A stretch of 64,000 bases of DNA, taken from the NCBI RefSeq assembly GCF_014651035.1, contig NZ_BMWC01000008.1:186001-250000 (forward strand), in the 5' to 3' direction. Position numbers and translations under genes: made by a program. The notes beneath the pieces were generated by a model. It had not been told where the DNA came from. It did no database searches and was given only the letters and a program-made list of their open reading frames with translations. Below, in pieces: positions 36,732 to 44,448 of the stretch; position 1 is the first letter of the stretch, and every line of letters starts with the position of its first letter. Source of the DNA: Streptomyces lomondensis. GTDB lineage: Bacteria; Actinomycetota; Actinomycetes; Streptomycetales; Streptomycetaceae.

Positions 36732-37136
36732 TCAGCCGGCGCCCTGCTCCGCCAGGATGCGGTCCAGGGCCTCGTCGAGGTGGGCGTCGAAGTCGGCGAG
36801 CGAGCCCTCCTGGCCGAGCGGCACCAGCTTGTCGGTGCGGTCGAGGAAGGCGACGAGCGGCGCCGTCGAGGAGCGGAACAGCGCCTGGTCGCTGCCGACC
36901 TGAAGCCGGATCAGCACCTCGCCCAGGGCGTCCGGTTCGACGGGGGTCACCCGCACATCGCCCTCACCGCACGGGCGGCCGACCCCGTCGATCAGCAACT
37001 CCCGGCCGAAAGCCCACGTCACCGGGGCATCACCGGGCAAGTGGAAGGTCAGCCGGACGGCATAGGGATCACTGCTGTCATAGCGCAGCTCCACCGGAAT
37101 GCGGAAGGAGAGCTCCTCGGACACGAGAAAGCTCAT
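36732..37136 (-). CDS. ssgA: sporulation-specific cell division activator SsgA
   Basis: A 134-residue SsgA-like protein (SALP). The sequence SFLVSEELSFRIPVELRY, FHLPGDAPVTWAFGREL and FLDRTDKLVPLGQE matches SsgA closely. SALPs occur only in morphologically complex actinobacteria; SsgA controls septum sites and stimulates division in sporulating hyphae together with SsgB. The paired regulator ssgR lies directly upstream. Of two adjacent ATGs I chose 37136, which follows AGAGG at better spacing; extended versions starting upstream are possible. Confidence 0.95.
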   Translation of the reverse strand: MSFLVSEELSFRIPVELRYDSSDPYAVRLTFHLPGDAPVTWAFGRELLIDGVGRPCGEGDVRVTPVEPDALGEVLIRLQVGSDQALFRSSTAPLVAFLDRTDKLVPLGQEGSLADFDAHLDEALDRILAEQGAG

Positions 37137-37265
37137 CATGACCTCTGCCTGTACGGACTCGCGCATCGCTAACCCCGTCATTCGCCGTGGACTGGCCGGG
37201 AACGAACCTCTGACACTTGGTGGAATCTTGCTGAACGTACACAGCAGATCACAAGGAGTGAGTTT

Positions 37266-38114
37266 TCACATACTGATAGAGAGCGCGAGCGACCCCAGCA
37301 GCCGCCCGATCTCACTCTGCAACTGCCGGGCCGCGGGCAGCAGCCGGTCCTCCTGGTGAGCGGGCAGCGAGATGGCCACCGTCGCGGCCGTGGTGCCGAG
37401 GGTGAGCGGGATCGCCGCGCAGACCGCGCCGAGGGCGTATTCCTGACGCTCGGTCACGGGCTCCATCCGCCGCAACCGCTCCAGGCGCCGGAGCAGGCTG
37501 TGGTTGTCCCGCACCGTGTACGGCGTGAGCGGCTGCACCGGGTAGCGGTCGAGGTGGTCGCGGCGGGCCTCCTCGTCCAGCTGGGACAGCAGGCACTGCC
37601 CGATGGCGTGCGCGTGCCCGGTCTCCCGGAAGTCGGCCCACTCCTCGACCGCCGGAGTGCCCGGGGTGTCGGAGACGCACATGACCTCGATCTCGCCCTC
37701 GCGGTACACCGCGTAGTACACCGGGACGCCGAGCACGTCCCGCCAGTGCGCGAGCGCGTCGACGACCGTGCTGCGACGTTTCTGCCGCGCTCCGCTGCTG
37801 CTCAGCCGCTCGGCCGACTCCCCGAGGAAGAACAGGCCCTTCTCGCGGCGCAGATAGCCCTCGTGCACGAGGGTGCGCAGCAGGTGGTACGTCGTGGGCA
37901 GGGCCAGCCCGGTCTCGCGGGCCAGTTGCTTGGCGGGGGCGCCGTACTCGTGCCCGGCGACAGTCTCCAGCAGGCGCATCGCGCGCTGGACGGATCCGAT
38001 GAGGGTCGCCGGAGGCGGCGGTGGGGCGGAACGCGGTGGCTCCGAGGGGGCCGCCGAGCGGGGTTGCGCGGGGACCGCGTGGAGGTGGACGGGTGCGATG
38101 TCAGCCGGGGTCAA
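37266..38114 (-). CDS. ssgR: IclR family regulator SsgR
   Basis: A 282-residue IclR-type activator. A Pro/Ala-rich stretch comes first (1-38), then a winged helix (about 40-95, with AKQLARETGLALPTTYHLLRTL) and the C-terminal effector domain (EYALGAVCAAIPLT). In S. coelicolor SsgR switches on ssgA at the onset of sporulation. The start codon is TTG at 38114, preceded by GGGAGTG; rare starts are common in regulatory genes. The two genes are 130 bases apart and in the same direction. Confidence 0.94.
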   Translation of the reverse strand: MTPADIAPVHLHAVPAQPRSAAPSEPPRSAPPPPPATLIGSVQRAMRLLETVAGHEYGAPAKQLARETGLALPTTYHLLRTLVHEGYLRREKGLFFLGESAERLSSSGARQKRRSTVVDALAHWRDVLGVPVYYAVYREGEIEVMCVSDTPGTPAVEEWADFRETGHAHAIGQCLLSQLDEEARRDHLDRYPVQPLTPYTVRDNHSLLRRLERLRRMEPVTERQEYALGAVCAAIPLTLGTTAATVAISLPAHQEDRLLPAARQLQSEIGRLLGSLALSISM

Positions 38115-38322
38115 GGGTCACTCCCGAAACGCGAGGGGGGCAGCCCGTGCCGATGAACACGGGTGGGGGTGTACGCCGCTCGCGGGGGATGTCCCCGCGT
38201 CGAGTTCCGGACTCTATTCGTCTGCCACCGCGCGCAGACGGCCCGGCCGGGAAACTTCCCCCGGCCGAGGGAACCGATGCTTCCAGGCGTTTCCCGCTAC
38301 CCCCACCGGTTTCCCAGCGGTC

Positions 38323-38535
38323 TCACCAGTCGCTGCGCGACGAGGAGCCGGCGGTGAACTTCCGTACGACGTAGATCAGTCCACCGACCAGCGCCACGAA
38401 GACCAGCACCTTGAAGAGCAGTCCGATGACGAAGCCGACCACACTGGCGATCAGCCCGCCGAACACGACGAGGGCGATGACCGGCACCGCGACCCACTTC
38501 ACCCACCACGGCAGCCCCGCGAAGATCTCTCGCAT
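38323..38535 (-). CDS. small membrane protein (about 70 residues)
   Basis: A 70-residue protein with two membrane helices (about residues 11-30 and 34-56) and a short Ser/Arg tail. The N-terminus REIFAGLPWWVKW is amphipathic. It is small, hydrophobic and looks conserved in Streptomyces, but I know no function. ATGs at 38550 and 38535 are both possible; I took 38535. Confidence 0.7.
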   Translation of the reverse strand: MREIFAGLPWWVKWVAVPVIALVVFGGLIASVVGFVIGLLFKVLVFVALVGGLIYVVRKFTAGSSSRSDW

Positions 38536-38700
38536 CGCCCTTGTCCCCATCTCTCCGCCCGTTCGAATGCCGGGTCCTGTCGGTCCTTCTGGATCTCTGA
38601 CGTCCTGCACTCGATGCTAGGTCCGGGAGGGGGCCCTGCGGGGGCCTCGCGCCCCTTGTCCTCCCCTGACCGATCCCCTAGGGAACCCGGAGGCGGCGCC

Positions 38701-39018
38701 TCAGCTCTCGGGCGGAGAGAAGACCACCAGCACCCTGAGGTCCTCGGTGATGTGGTGGAACTTGTGGGCGACGCCCGCCGGTACGTAGACCACGCTGCCG
38801 CGCGCCACCTGAGTCGTCTCCATGCCGACGGTGATCGCGGCACGGCCGCTCACAACGAAGTAGACCTCGTCCTGATTGTGCGGCTTCTGTGGATCCTGCG
38901 CGCCGGCATCGAGGGCGTACAGGCCGACCGACATGTTCTGCTCCCGGAGAAACTGCAGGTAGGCGCCCTCATTGGCGGCGCGCTCCGCCTCCAGTTCGTC
39001 CAGCCGGAATGCCTTCAT
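38701..39018 (-). CDS. cupin domain protein
   Basis: A 105-residue single-domain cupin. Conserved histidines and glutamates are in KPHNQDEVYFVVSG (motif 1) and PAGVAHKFHHI (motif 2), so a metal site is probable. Small cupins act as isomerases, dioxygenases or sensors; the substrate is unknown. The ATG at 39018 begins MKAFRLDELEAERA. Confidence 0.85.
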   Translation of the reverse strand: MKAFRLDELEAERAANEGAYLQFLREQNMSVGLYALDAGAQDPQKPHNQDEVYFVVSGRAAITVGMETTQVARGSVVYVPAGVAHKFHHITEDLRVLVVFSPPES

Positions 39019-39077
39019 CGCCTGTCCGCCCCTGCCTCTTGTGCCCATGTCCGATCAGGTCTGCCACGATCAGACAC

Positions 39078-39455
39078 ATGATGAATTTCGTAGTCAAGAC
39101 GATCGCCAACGCGGGTGCCCTGGCGGTCGCCGTATGGCTGCTCGAAAAGATCACCCTGACGGGTGACAGTACGGGCAAGAAGATCGGCACCCTGATCGTC
39201 GTCGCGCTGCTCTTCGGTCTGGTGAACTTCCTGGTCAAGCCGGTCGTCAAGCTCCTCAGCCTGCCGCTGCTGATCCTGACACTCGGCCTGTTCACCCTGG
39301 TCGTCAACGCGCTGATGCTGCTGCTCACCTCGTGGCTGGCCGACCAGCTCGACCTGAGCTTCCACGTGGAGGGCTTCTGGACGGCCGTCCTGGGCGGCCT
39401 GATCATCTCGGTCGTCTCCTGGGCGCTGAACGTCGTCCTGCCCGACAAGGACTGA
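39078..39455 (+). CDS. phage holin family (four-helix) membrane protein
   Basis: A 125-residue protein with four predicted helices in the PF04020 'mycobacterial 4 TM phage holin' family. The name is historical; these proteins are common chromosomal genes in actinobacteria with no phage nearby. It ends 6 bases before ptpA and is probably cotranscribed with it. Two adjacent ATGs (39078, 39081) are possible starts. Confidence 0.85.
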   Translation: MMNFVVKTIANAGALAVAVWLLEKITLTGDSTGKKIGTLIVVALLFGLVNFLVKPVVKLLSLPLLILTLGLFTLVVNALMLLLTSWLADQLDLSFHVEGFWTAVLGGLIISVVSWALNVVLPDKD

Positions 39456-39461
39456 GCGCGC

Positions 39462-39953
39462 ATGACGTACCGCGTCTGCTTCGTCTGCACGGGCAACATC
39501 TGCCGCTCCCCGATGGCCGAGGCCGTCTTCCGCGCACGCGTCGCGGAGGCCGGTCTCGGCGGCCTGGTCGAGGTCGACAGCGCTGGCACGGGCGGCTGGC
39601 ACGAGGGCGACGGCGCCGATCCGCGCACCGTGGCCGTCCTGGAGGAGAACGGGTACGCCGCCGGCCACACGGCCCGGCAGTTCCAGCCGTCCTGGTTCGC
39701 CCGCCTCGACCTGGTCGTCGCCCTCGACGCCGGCCACCTCAGGGCGCTGCGCCGCCTCGCGCCAACGGAACAGGACGCCCAGAAGGTGCGGCTGCTGCGC
39801 TCGTACGACCCCGCCGCCGGGGACGACCTCGACGTACCGGACCCCTACTACGGGGGCACGGACGGCTTCGAGGAGTGCCTTGAGATGGTGGAGGCCGCGA
39901 GCACCGGTCTGCTCGCGGCGGTGCGCGAGGACGTGGAGGGACGGGCGGCATGA
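39462..39953 (+). CDS. ptpA: low molecular weight protein tyrosine phosphatase PtpA
   Basis: A 163-residue LMW phosphatase. The P-loop CTGNICRS (Cys10 to Ser17) is at the N-terminus, and the general acid is in the DPYYGG segment near residue 130. In S. coelicolor PtpA removes phosphate from tyrosine on proteins and its overexpression raises antibiotic production. The stop overlaps the ATG of the next gene by 4 bases (ATGA). Confidence 0.94.
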   Translation: MTYRVCFVCTGNICRSPMAEAVFRARVAEAGLGGLVEVDSAGTGGWHEGDGADPRTVAVLEENGYAAGHTARQFQPSWFARLDLVVALDAGHLRALRRLAPTEQDAQKVRLLRSYDPAAGDDLDVPDPYYGGTDGFEECLEMVEAASTGLLAAVREDVEGRAA

Positions 39954-41230
39954 GTGGATCCGCGACGGGTGGCGGAGACGGTTCGACGGGCGGCGCGGGC
40001 CGGGTTCCGGGTGACGCGGGGCGGGTTCCGGGTGAGGCGGGTCAGGTTCCGGGTGACGCGGGCCAGGTGGCAGGCGCGCCGGGTCCGGTGGTCGCCGGCT
40101 CCGGTGACGGCACGCGCGCGGTGCGGGCCGGGCTGCCCGAGGCGGTCAAGTACGAGCCCACCCTCCCCGGGCCCGTGTTCGCCGCCCACTACCACCTGCC
40201 GGGCGACCCGACCGGCCCCTACACCTACGGCCGTGACGAGAACCCGACGTGGACGCTGCTGGAGCGCGCCGTCGGCGAGCTGGAGGCGCCCGGCCAGGAC
40301 GGGGTCGAGACGCTCGTCTTCGCCTCGGGGATGGCCGCGATCTCGGCGGTGCTCTTCTCCCAGCTGCGCACCGGGGACGTCTGCGTCCTGCCCGACGACG
40401 GCTACCAGGCGCTGCCCCTGGTCCGCGCCCAGCTGGAGGCGTACGGCATCGAGGTGCGCACCGCGCCGACCCGCGGCGACGCCCAGCTCGACGTCCTCGA
40501 CGACGCGAAGCTGCTGTGGATCGAGACGCCGTCGAACCCCGGGCTCGACGTGTGCGACATCAGGCGGCTCGCCGAGGCGGCACACGCGCGTGGTGCCCTG
40601 GTGGCCGTCGACAACACCCTCGCGACACCGCTCGGCCAGCGCCCCCTGGAGCTCGGCGCCGACTTCGCGGTGGCCAGCGGCACCAAGCAGCTGACCGGCC
40701 ACGGCGACGTCCTCCTGGGCTACGTCGTCGGCCGGGACGCCCAGGCCATGGCCGCCGTCCGCCGTTGGCGCAAGATCGTCGGTGCGATTCCCGGGCCCAT
40801 GGAGGCCTGGCTCGCACACCGTTCGATCGCGACGCTCCAGATGCGGGTCGACCGGCAGAGCGCGACCGCCCTGGCCCTCGCCGAGGCGCTGCGCGAGCGG
40901 CCCGAGGTGACGGGGCTGCGCTACCCCGGGCTTCCAGACGACCCGGCGCACAAGATCGCCTCGCAGCAGATGCGCCGCTACGGGTGCGTGGTGTCGTTCA
41001 CGCTGCCCACGCGCGCGCGTGCCGACCGTTTCCTCGACGCGCTGCGGCTCGTGGACGACGCGACGAGCTTCGGCGGAGTACGGTCCACGGCCGAACGGCG
41101 CGGACGCTGGGGCGGGGACGCGGTACCGGAGGGCTTCATCCGCCTGTCGGTCGGCGCGGAGGATCCCGAGGACCTGGTGACGGACGTACTGCGCGCACTG
41201 GACACGTCGGCGGACCGACCGGCCCGCTGA
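39950..41230 (+). CDS. cystathionine gamma-lyase-like PLP enzyme
   Basis: A 426-residue Cys/Met metabolism enzyme. The PLP lysine is at about residue 246 (ASGTKQLTGHGD), with the preceding IETPSNPGLDV and VDNTLATP typical of trans-sulfuration enzymes. Cystathionine cleavage is the likely reaction but the group is broad. The first 48 residues are unusual: after a Gly-rich start comes a run of four 7-residue repeats (RVPGDAG, RVPGEAG, QVPGDAG, QVAGAPG; DNA 40001-40084). The enzyme core begins near residue 60. It overlaps ptpA by 4 bases. Confidence 0.85.
   Translation: MSGSATGGGDGSTGGAGRVPGDAGRVPGEAGQVPGDAGQVAGAPGPVVAGSGDGTRAVRAGLPEAVKYEPTLPGPVFAAHYHLPGDPTGPYTYGRDENPTWTLLERAVGELEAPGQDGVETLVFASGMAAISAVLFSQLRTGDVCVLPDDGYQALPLVRAQLEAYGIEVRTAPTRGDAQLDVLDDAKLLWIETPSNPGLDVCDIRRLAEAAHARGALVAVDNTLATPLGQRPLELGADFAVASGTKQLTGHGDVLLGYVVGRDAQAMAAVRRWRKIVGAIPGPMEAWLAHRSIATLQMRVDRQSATALALAEALRERPEVTGLRYPGLPDDPAHKIASQQMRRYGCVVSFTLPTRARADRFLDALRLVDDATSFGGVRSTAERRGRWGGDAVPEGFIRLSVGAEDPEDLVTDVLRALDTSADRPAR
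40001..40084 (+). repeat. four tandem 21-base repeats
   Basis: Four in-frame 21-base units, the first three nearly identical (each beginning CGGGTTCCGGGTGA or CAGGTTCCGGGTGA) and the last diverged. They encode the heptapeptide repeats near the N-terminus of the PLP enzyme. Confidence 0.8.
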
Positions 41231-41404
41231 CCGGCCCGCCGCGACGCCGCCTTGGGGCTGGTCCGCTCATTCCCGCCCCTTCGGGGGTTCTGACCGCGCT
41301 TCCTTGAGGGCTACGCCGAGTAGCACATCCGGCCGGAGCCACCTGAGGGTTCACGGAATCGCGGGCAGAACGTCATCGATCCGAAGGGAGGCTGGCGGCG
41401 GATG

Positions 41405-41580
41405 TCAGCCGGCCAGCTGGTTGATCTTGCGGATCTGCTTGTCGAAGGCCCGGGCAGGAACGATGCGGCGTAGTGTGCGTCGAAGGTTTGCCGCTGGTCC
41501 GCGTAGACCTGCAGAGAAGTGTCGGGCTGTTCGACGTTCGCGTCGAATGCGGTCCGGGTGTTGGCGGGTTCGACGAGAAG
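41405..41580 (-). pseudogene. short-chain dehydrogenase C-terminal remnant, frameshifted
   Basis: Read on the minus strand, one frame gives LVEPANTRTAFDANVEQPD and VYADQRQTFDAHYAA, as in SDR C-terminal parts (VEPG.TRT.F). Another frame gives RAFDKQIRKINQLAG and a stop at 41405, as in SDR ends. A frameshift lies at about 41460-41480. The N-terminal two-thirds, with NAD-binding and catalytic residues, is absent. Confidence 0.7.
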
Positions 41581-41582
41581 GG

Positions 41583-41798
41583 CTTGGACGCCGTGTTCCG
41601 CTGGCCGTCGCCGACGGCATCGCCGCCCACCTGGCGCCCGACGGTCCGCAGCAGGCATGCGTGAAGGCGCTCGGCCTCCTCGCCCTGATAGCCGGAGCGC
41701 TGCAGCTCTCCCGTGTCCTGGCCGACCCGAAACCTGCCGACGAGGTCCTCGAACAGGGCATCCACAACGCCACGGCGCTGATGCGTGCCGCAAGCTGA
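41583..41798 (+). pseudogene. TetR regulator C-terminal remnant
   Basis: The plus strand reads VPLAVADGIAAHLAPDGPQQ, then ALGLLALIAGALQLSRVL, then DEVLEQGIHNATALMRAAS and a stop: the ligand-domain tail of a TetR-family regulator. The HTH and first half are missing; the homology begins abruptly where the SDR tail on the other strand ends. Confidence 0.7.
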
Positions 41799-42049
41799 CG
41801 CCATCACGACACCGCAGCACGCCGGCGGAGCTACGGCCGGAGACGCCTCTTCTCACCACCCCTAGTCGCACACCGGACCGGCCCCCTCAGTGAACTGAAG
41901 GGGGGCGAGGAGGCCGTCATGCGGGTGGAGACGCTGCAGGATGCCCTCTGGCCGGGCCTGAGCCCCAAGGTGCGGGCAGGTCACAGTCGTCGATGACCAC
42001 CTGCTCAGAGCCCGTGTCCCCTCCAGCCGTAGCCATCACGGAAGCGCGG

Positions 42050-42658
42050 TCAGAACCCTTTCCGGAGCGCCACGGAGTTCCACCGCACCGCTTCACGGCC
42101 GAGCCGGTCCGCTCCCTCGTCCACGAGGCGAGTCGGTATCAGACCGACTGCGGCTCCGTGGCCGGCGACCTCCTCCGCAGGGATGTCGAACATGCGCCGG
42201 TCCACCGGCGGCTCACCGCGGCGCAGAGTGATCAGCAGAGTGCCGCCCGGCGCCAGCAGCTCGGCCAGGCGCCGCATGGCGGCGGGGCGCTCCTCCGATC
42301 CGAGGTGCATCCACACGGCGGACAGCAGGACGACGTCGTACGGTCCCTGGACGCCGTGCAGCTCGGGGAGCGCACCCGCGCGCCACGTCACGCCGGTGCC
42401 CGGGTGCAGCCGCTCGGCGACGCGCCGGAGCTCCGTCACCGGTTCCACCGCGTCGACCGTGAAGTCCCGTCCGGCCAGCGCCGCCGCGTCTCGGCCGGTC
42501 CCCGCTCCGACGTCCAGCACGCGCGCGGGCGGCTCAGGGAGCAGGTCCAGCAGCGCCTCGTGCACCGACTCGAACGAGACGCTCTCGTACACCGTCGCCA
42601 GCCGCTCCGCCGACTCGGCGTAGTAGGCCTGGACTCCCGCACCCGAAGTTCGCTCCAT
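42050..42658 (-). CDS. SAM-dependent methyltransferase, class I
   Basis: A 202-residue methyltransferase. The SAM-binding motif I is VLDVGAGTGRDAAALA (about residues 46-61), with the acidic motif at VDAVEP. Motif IV is VVLLSAVWMHL. Overall it is similar to UbiE/Methyltransf_11 proteins. The methyl acceptor is unknown. The start ATG at 42658 (MERTSGAG) was chosen because upstream in-frame sequence is poor. Confidence 0.85.
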   Translation of the reverse strand: MERTSGAGVQAYYAESAERLATVYESVSFESVHEALLDLLPEPPARVLDVGAGTGRDAAALAGRDFTVDAVEPVTELRRVAERLHPGTGVTWRAGALPELHGVQGPYDVVLLSAVWMHLGSEERPAAMRRLAELLAPGGTLLITLRRGEPPVDRRMFDIPAEEVAGHGAAVGLIPTRLVDEGADRLGREAVRWNSVALRKGF

Positions 42659-42845
42659 GCCCGAACCGTACGACGCGGCACTGACAGCGCTGGTGTAGTC
42701 GGGGCGCGGGATCGGCATACGAAAGACGGACGGTCCGAACCTCCCCCCTCGTGGCTCGGACCGTCCCCCGGTTCCGCGCGCAAGAACCGCGCGACCAAGG
42801 CTAGTTGACTCTCTGTCAGTGTCCAATCACAGTAGCGACAGAGAC

Positions 42846-42863
42846 CTATCGACTTATTTATAG
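42846..42863. promoter_or_regulatory. LysR-type operator
   Basis: CTATCGACTTATTTATAG is an imperfect palindrome of the T-N11-A type, 52 bases upstream of the LysR start. The AT-rich run stands out in this GC-rich DNA. It is the likely autoregulatory site. Confidence 0.65.
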
Positions 42864-42915
42864 TTGGGCGCGGCCGGGGGGCCGGGAGCGGGGGCCGAAG
42901 AGGGGAGTGTGTCCG

Positions 42916-43821
42916 GTGGATCTGGCCTTGCTGCGGACCTTTGTGACCGTGCACCGGGCCGGCTCCTTCACCCGCGCCGCCGCGCTGCTCGGTCTGTCCC
43001 AGCCGGCCGTGACCTCGCAGATCCGGACGCTGGAGCGGCAACTGGGCCGCCCCCTGTTCCTGCGGCAGGCCCGCGGCGTGACCCCGACGAGCATCGGCGA
43101 CGAACTCGCCCACAAGGCCGCACCGCATCTCGACGCCCTTGTGGAGATCACCGAGACCGGCCTCGACGACGACTCCTCCTTACGGACGCTGCACCTCGCC
43201 GGGCCTCCGGAGTTCACCGCCGAACGAGCCCTGCCCGCACTCACGGAGCTGACCGGCGAGGACGGCCAGGGCTTCGCCCTGCGGGCCTCCTTCGGAAACG
43301 CGGAGGAAACGCTGGAAGGACTTTCCGCCGGGCATCACGATCTGGCCATCAGCACGGCCCGGCCACGCGGCGCCCTGCTCACGGCGACTGCGCTCTGCGA
43401 CGAGGAGCACGTCCTGGTCGCCGCCCCGCGCTGGGCCGAACAGCTCGGCGCCGGGCAGCCGGACCGCAAGCCGGAGCCGGCCCTGGAGCAGGTGCCCGTG
43501 GTGGAGGTGCACGAGTCGCTGCCCTTCGTCTCCCGCTACTGGGCCTCCGTCTTCGACTCGCGCCCGGCCGCCCCGGGCACCGTCGTCGTCCCCGACCTGC
43601 GCGCGGTCCTGGCCTGTGCGGTCGCTGGCGCGGGGCTGGCGGTGCTGCCGCGCTATCTGTGCGCGGCGGCGCTGGAGCGGGGTGACGTCGTCGCCCTGCA
43701 CGAGCCGGCGGTGCCGCCGCTGCGGACGTACTTCCTGGTCGTGCGGACCGGGACTCTCGCGATGCCCCATATCGCCCGTGCTCATGAGTGGTTGCAGCGA
43801 GCAGCGACCGACTGGTGCTGA
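42916..43821 (+). CDS. LysR family transcriptional regulator
   Basis: A 301-residue LTTR. The N-terminal winged helix (residues 1-60) reads LLRTFVTVHRAGSFTRAAALLGLSQPAVTSQIRTLE. The effector domain follows. The GTG at 42916 begins with VDLALLRTF, the classical start. A LysR box lies upstream, and the divergent neighbour is the methyltransferase, which may be its target. Confidence 0.92.
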   Translation: MDLALLRTFVTVHRAGSFTRAAALLGLSQPAVTSQIRTLERQLGRPLFLRQARGVTPTSIGDELAHKAAPHLDALVEITETGLDDDSSLRTLHLAGPPEFTAERALPALTELTGEDGQGFALRASFGNAEETLEGLSAGHHDLAISTARPRGALLTATALCDEEHVLVAAPRWAEQLGAGQPDRKPEPALEQVPVVEVHESLPFVSRYWASVFDSRPAAPGTVVVPDLRAVLACAVAGAGLAVLPRYLCAAALERGDVVALHEPAVPPLRTYFLVVRTGTLAMPHIARAHEWLQRAATDWC

Positions 43822-43917
43822 GGCGCTCGGGGCGGGCGCGGAGTCGCTCCGGCGGGCGTGCGGGGCGCCCCACCACCGTGCCTCACTCTGGGAGGTCGGC
43901 CGGTGACCTTTCGCGAT

Positions 43918-43931
43918 GTTTCACGTGGAAC
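43918..43931. other. parS: parS-like site, one mismatch
   Basis: GTTTCACGTGGAAC differs at one base (A to G at position 11). It lies 21 bases before the Nudix hydrolase start. Confidence 0.65.
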
Positions 43932-43952
43932 CAGCCGGGCCACATTTCACCC

Positions 43953-44435
43953 ATGACCGTCCGACCCGTGGTCAAGCGCACCGCCCGCGCCGTTCTGCTG
44001 GACGGTGACGACCTGATCCTGATCAAGCGCACCAAGCCGGGCATGGATCCGTACTGGCTCACTCCCGGCGGTGGGGTGGAGCCCGGCGACTCGACCGTCG
44101 TCGACGCCCTCCACCGAGAGGTGTACGAGGAACTCGGCGCGAAGATCACCGACGTCGTGCCCTGCTTCGTGGACACCGTGGAGCACATCGGGGAGGACGG
44201 CGGCGCGACCGGCGTGAAGGTGCAGCACTTCTTCGTCTGCCGCCTGGAGTCCATGGACCCCTCGCTGCGGCACGGCCCCGAGGTGGACGAGCCCATCGGC
44301 GAGTACGAGATCGTGCGCATCCCCTTCACCCGGGTCGGGATCGCCTCCGTCCACCTCGTCCCGCTGTCGCTGCGGCACTACCTGGACGGCAACATCGAGG
44401 GCGTACGCGCCATGCACGCCCCCGACCTGGGCTGA
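43953..44435 (+). CDS. Nudix hydrolase
   Basis: A 160-residue Nudix enzyme. The Nudix box (Gx5Ex7REUxEExGU) is present as GGGVEPGDS, then HREVYEELGA (about residues 38-62), all catalytic residues included. It cleaves nucleoside diphosphates linked to other groups; the substrate is unknown. The ATG at 43953 lies just after a parS-like site. Confidence 0.9.
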   Translation: MTVRPVVKRTARAVLLDGDDLILIKRTKPGMDPYWLTPGGGVEPGDSTVVDALHREVYEELGAKITDVVPCFVDTVEHIGEDGGATGVKVQHFFVCRLESMDPSLRHGPEVDEPIGEYEIVRIPFTRVGIASVHLVPLSLRHYLDGNIEGVRAMHAPDLG

Positions 44436-44448
44436 GACCGGCGGCGGG

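Larger units (their letters stand above)
41231..42049. other. region of gene remnants
   Basis: An 819-base stretch with no intact gene. It contains an SDR tail on the minus strand (41405-41580) and a TetR tail on the plus strand (41583-41798), both listed. The rest shows nothing I can name, apart from a 25-codon plus-strand frame at about 41921 (MRVETLQDALW) without support. Confidence 0.6.

Noticed and set aside
39358..39374. Another parS-like palindrome (CTTCCACGTGGAGG)
   Set aside because: It keeps only the central CACGTG and differs at several outer positions; it is within a coding region and not counted.
39078..39455. 'Phage holin' as a sign of a prophage
   Set aside because: The family name is historical. 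There are no integrase, capsid, lysin or attachment site features nearby, and the neighbours are core genes.
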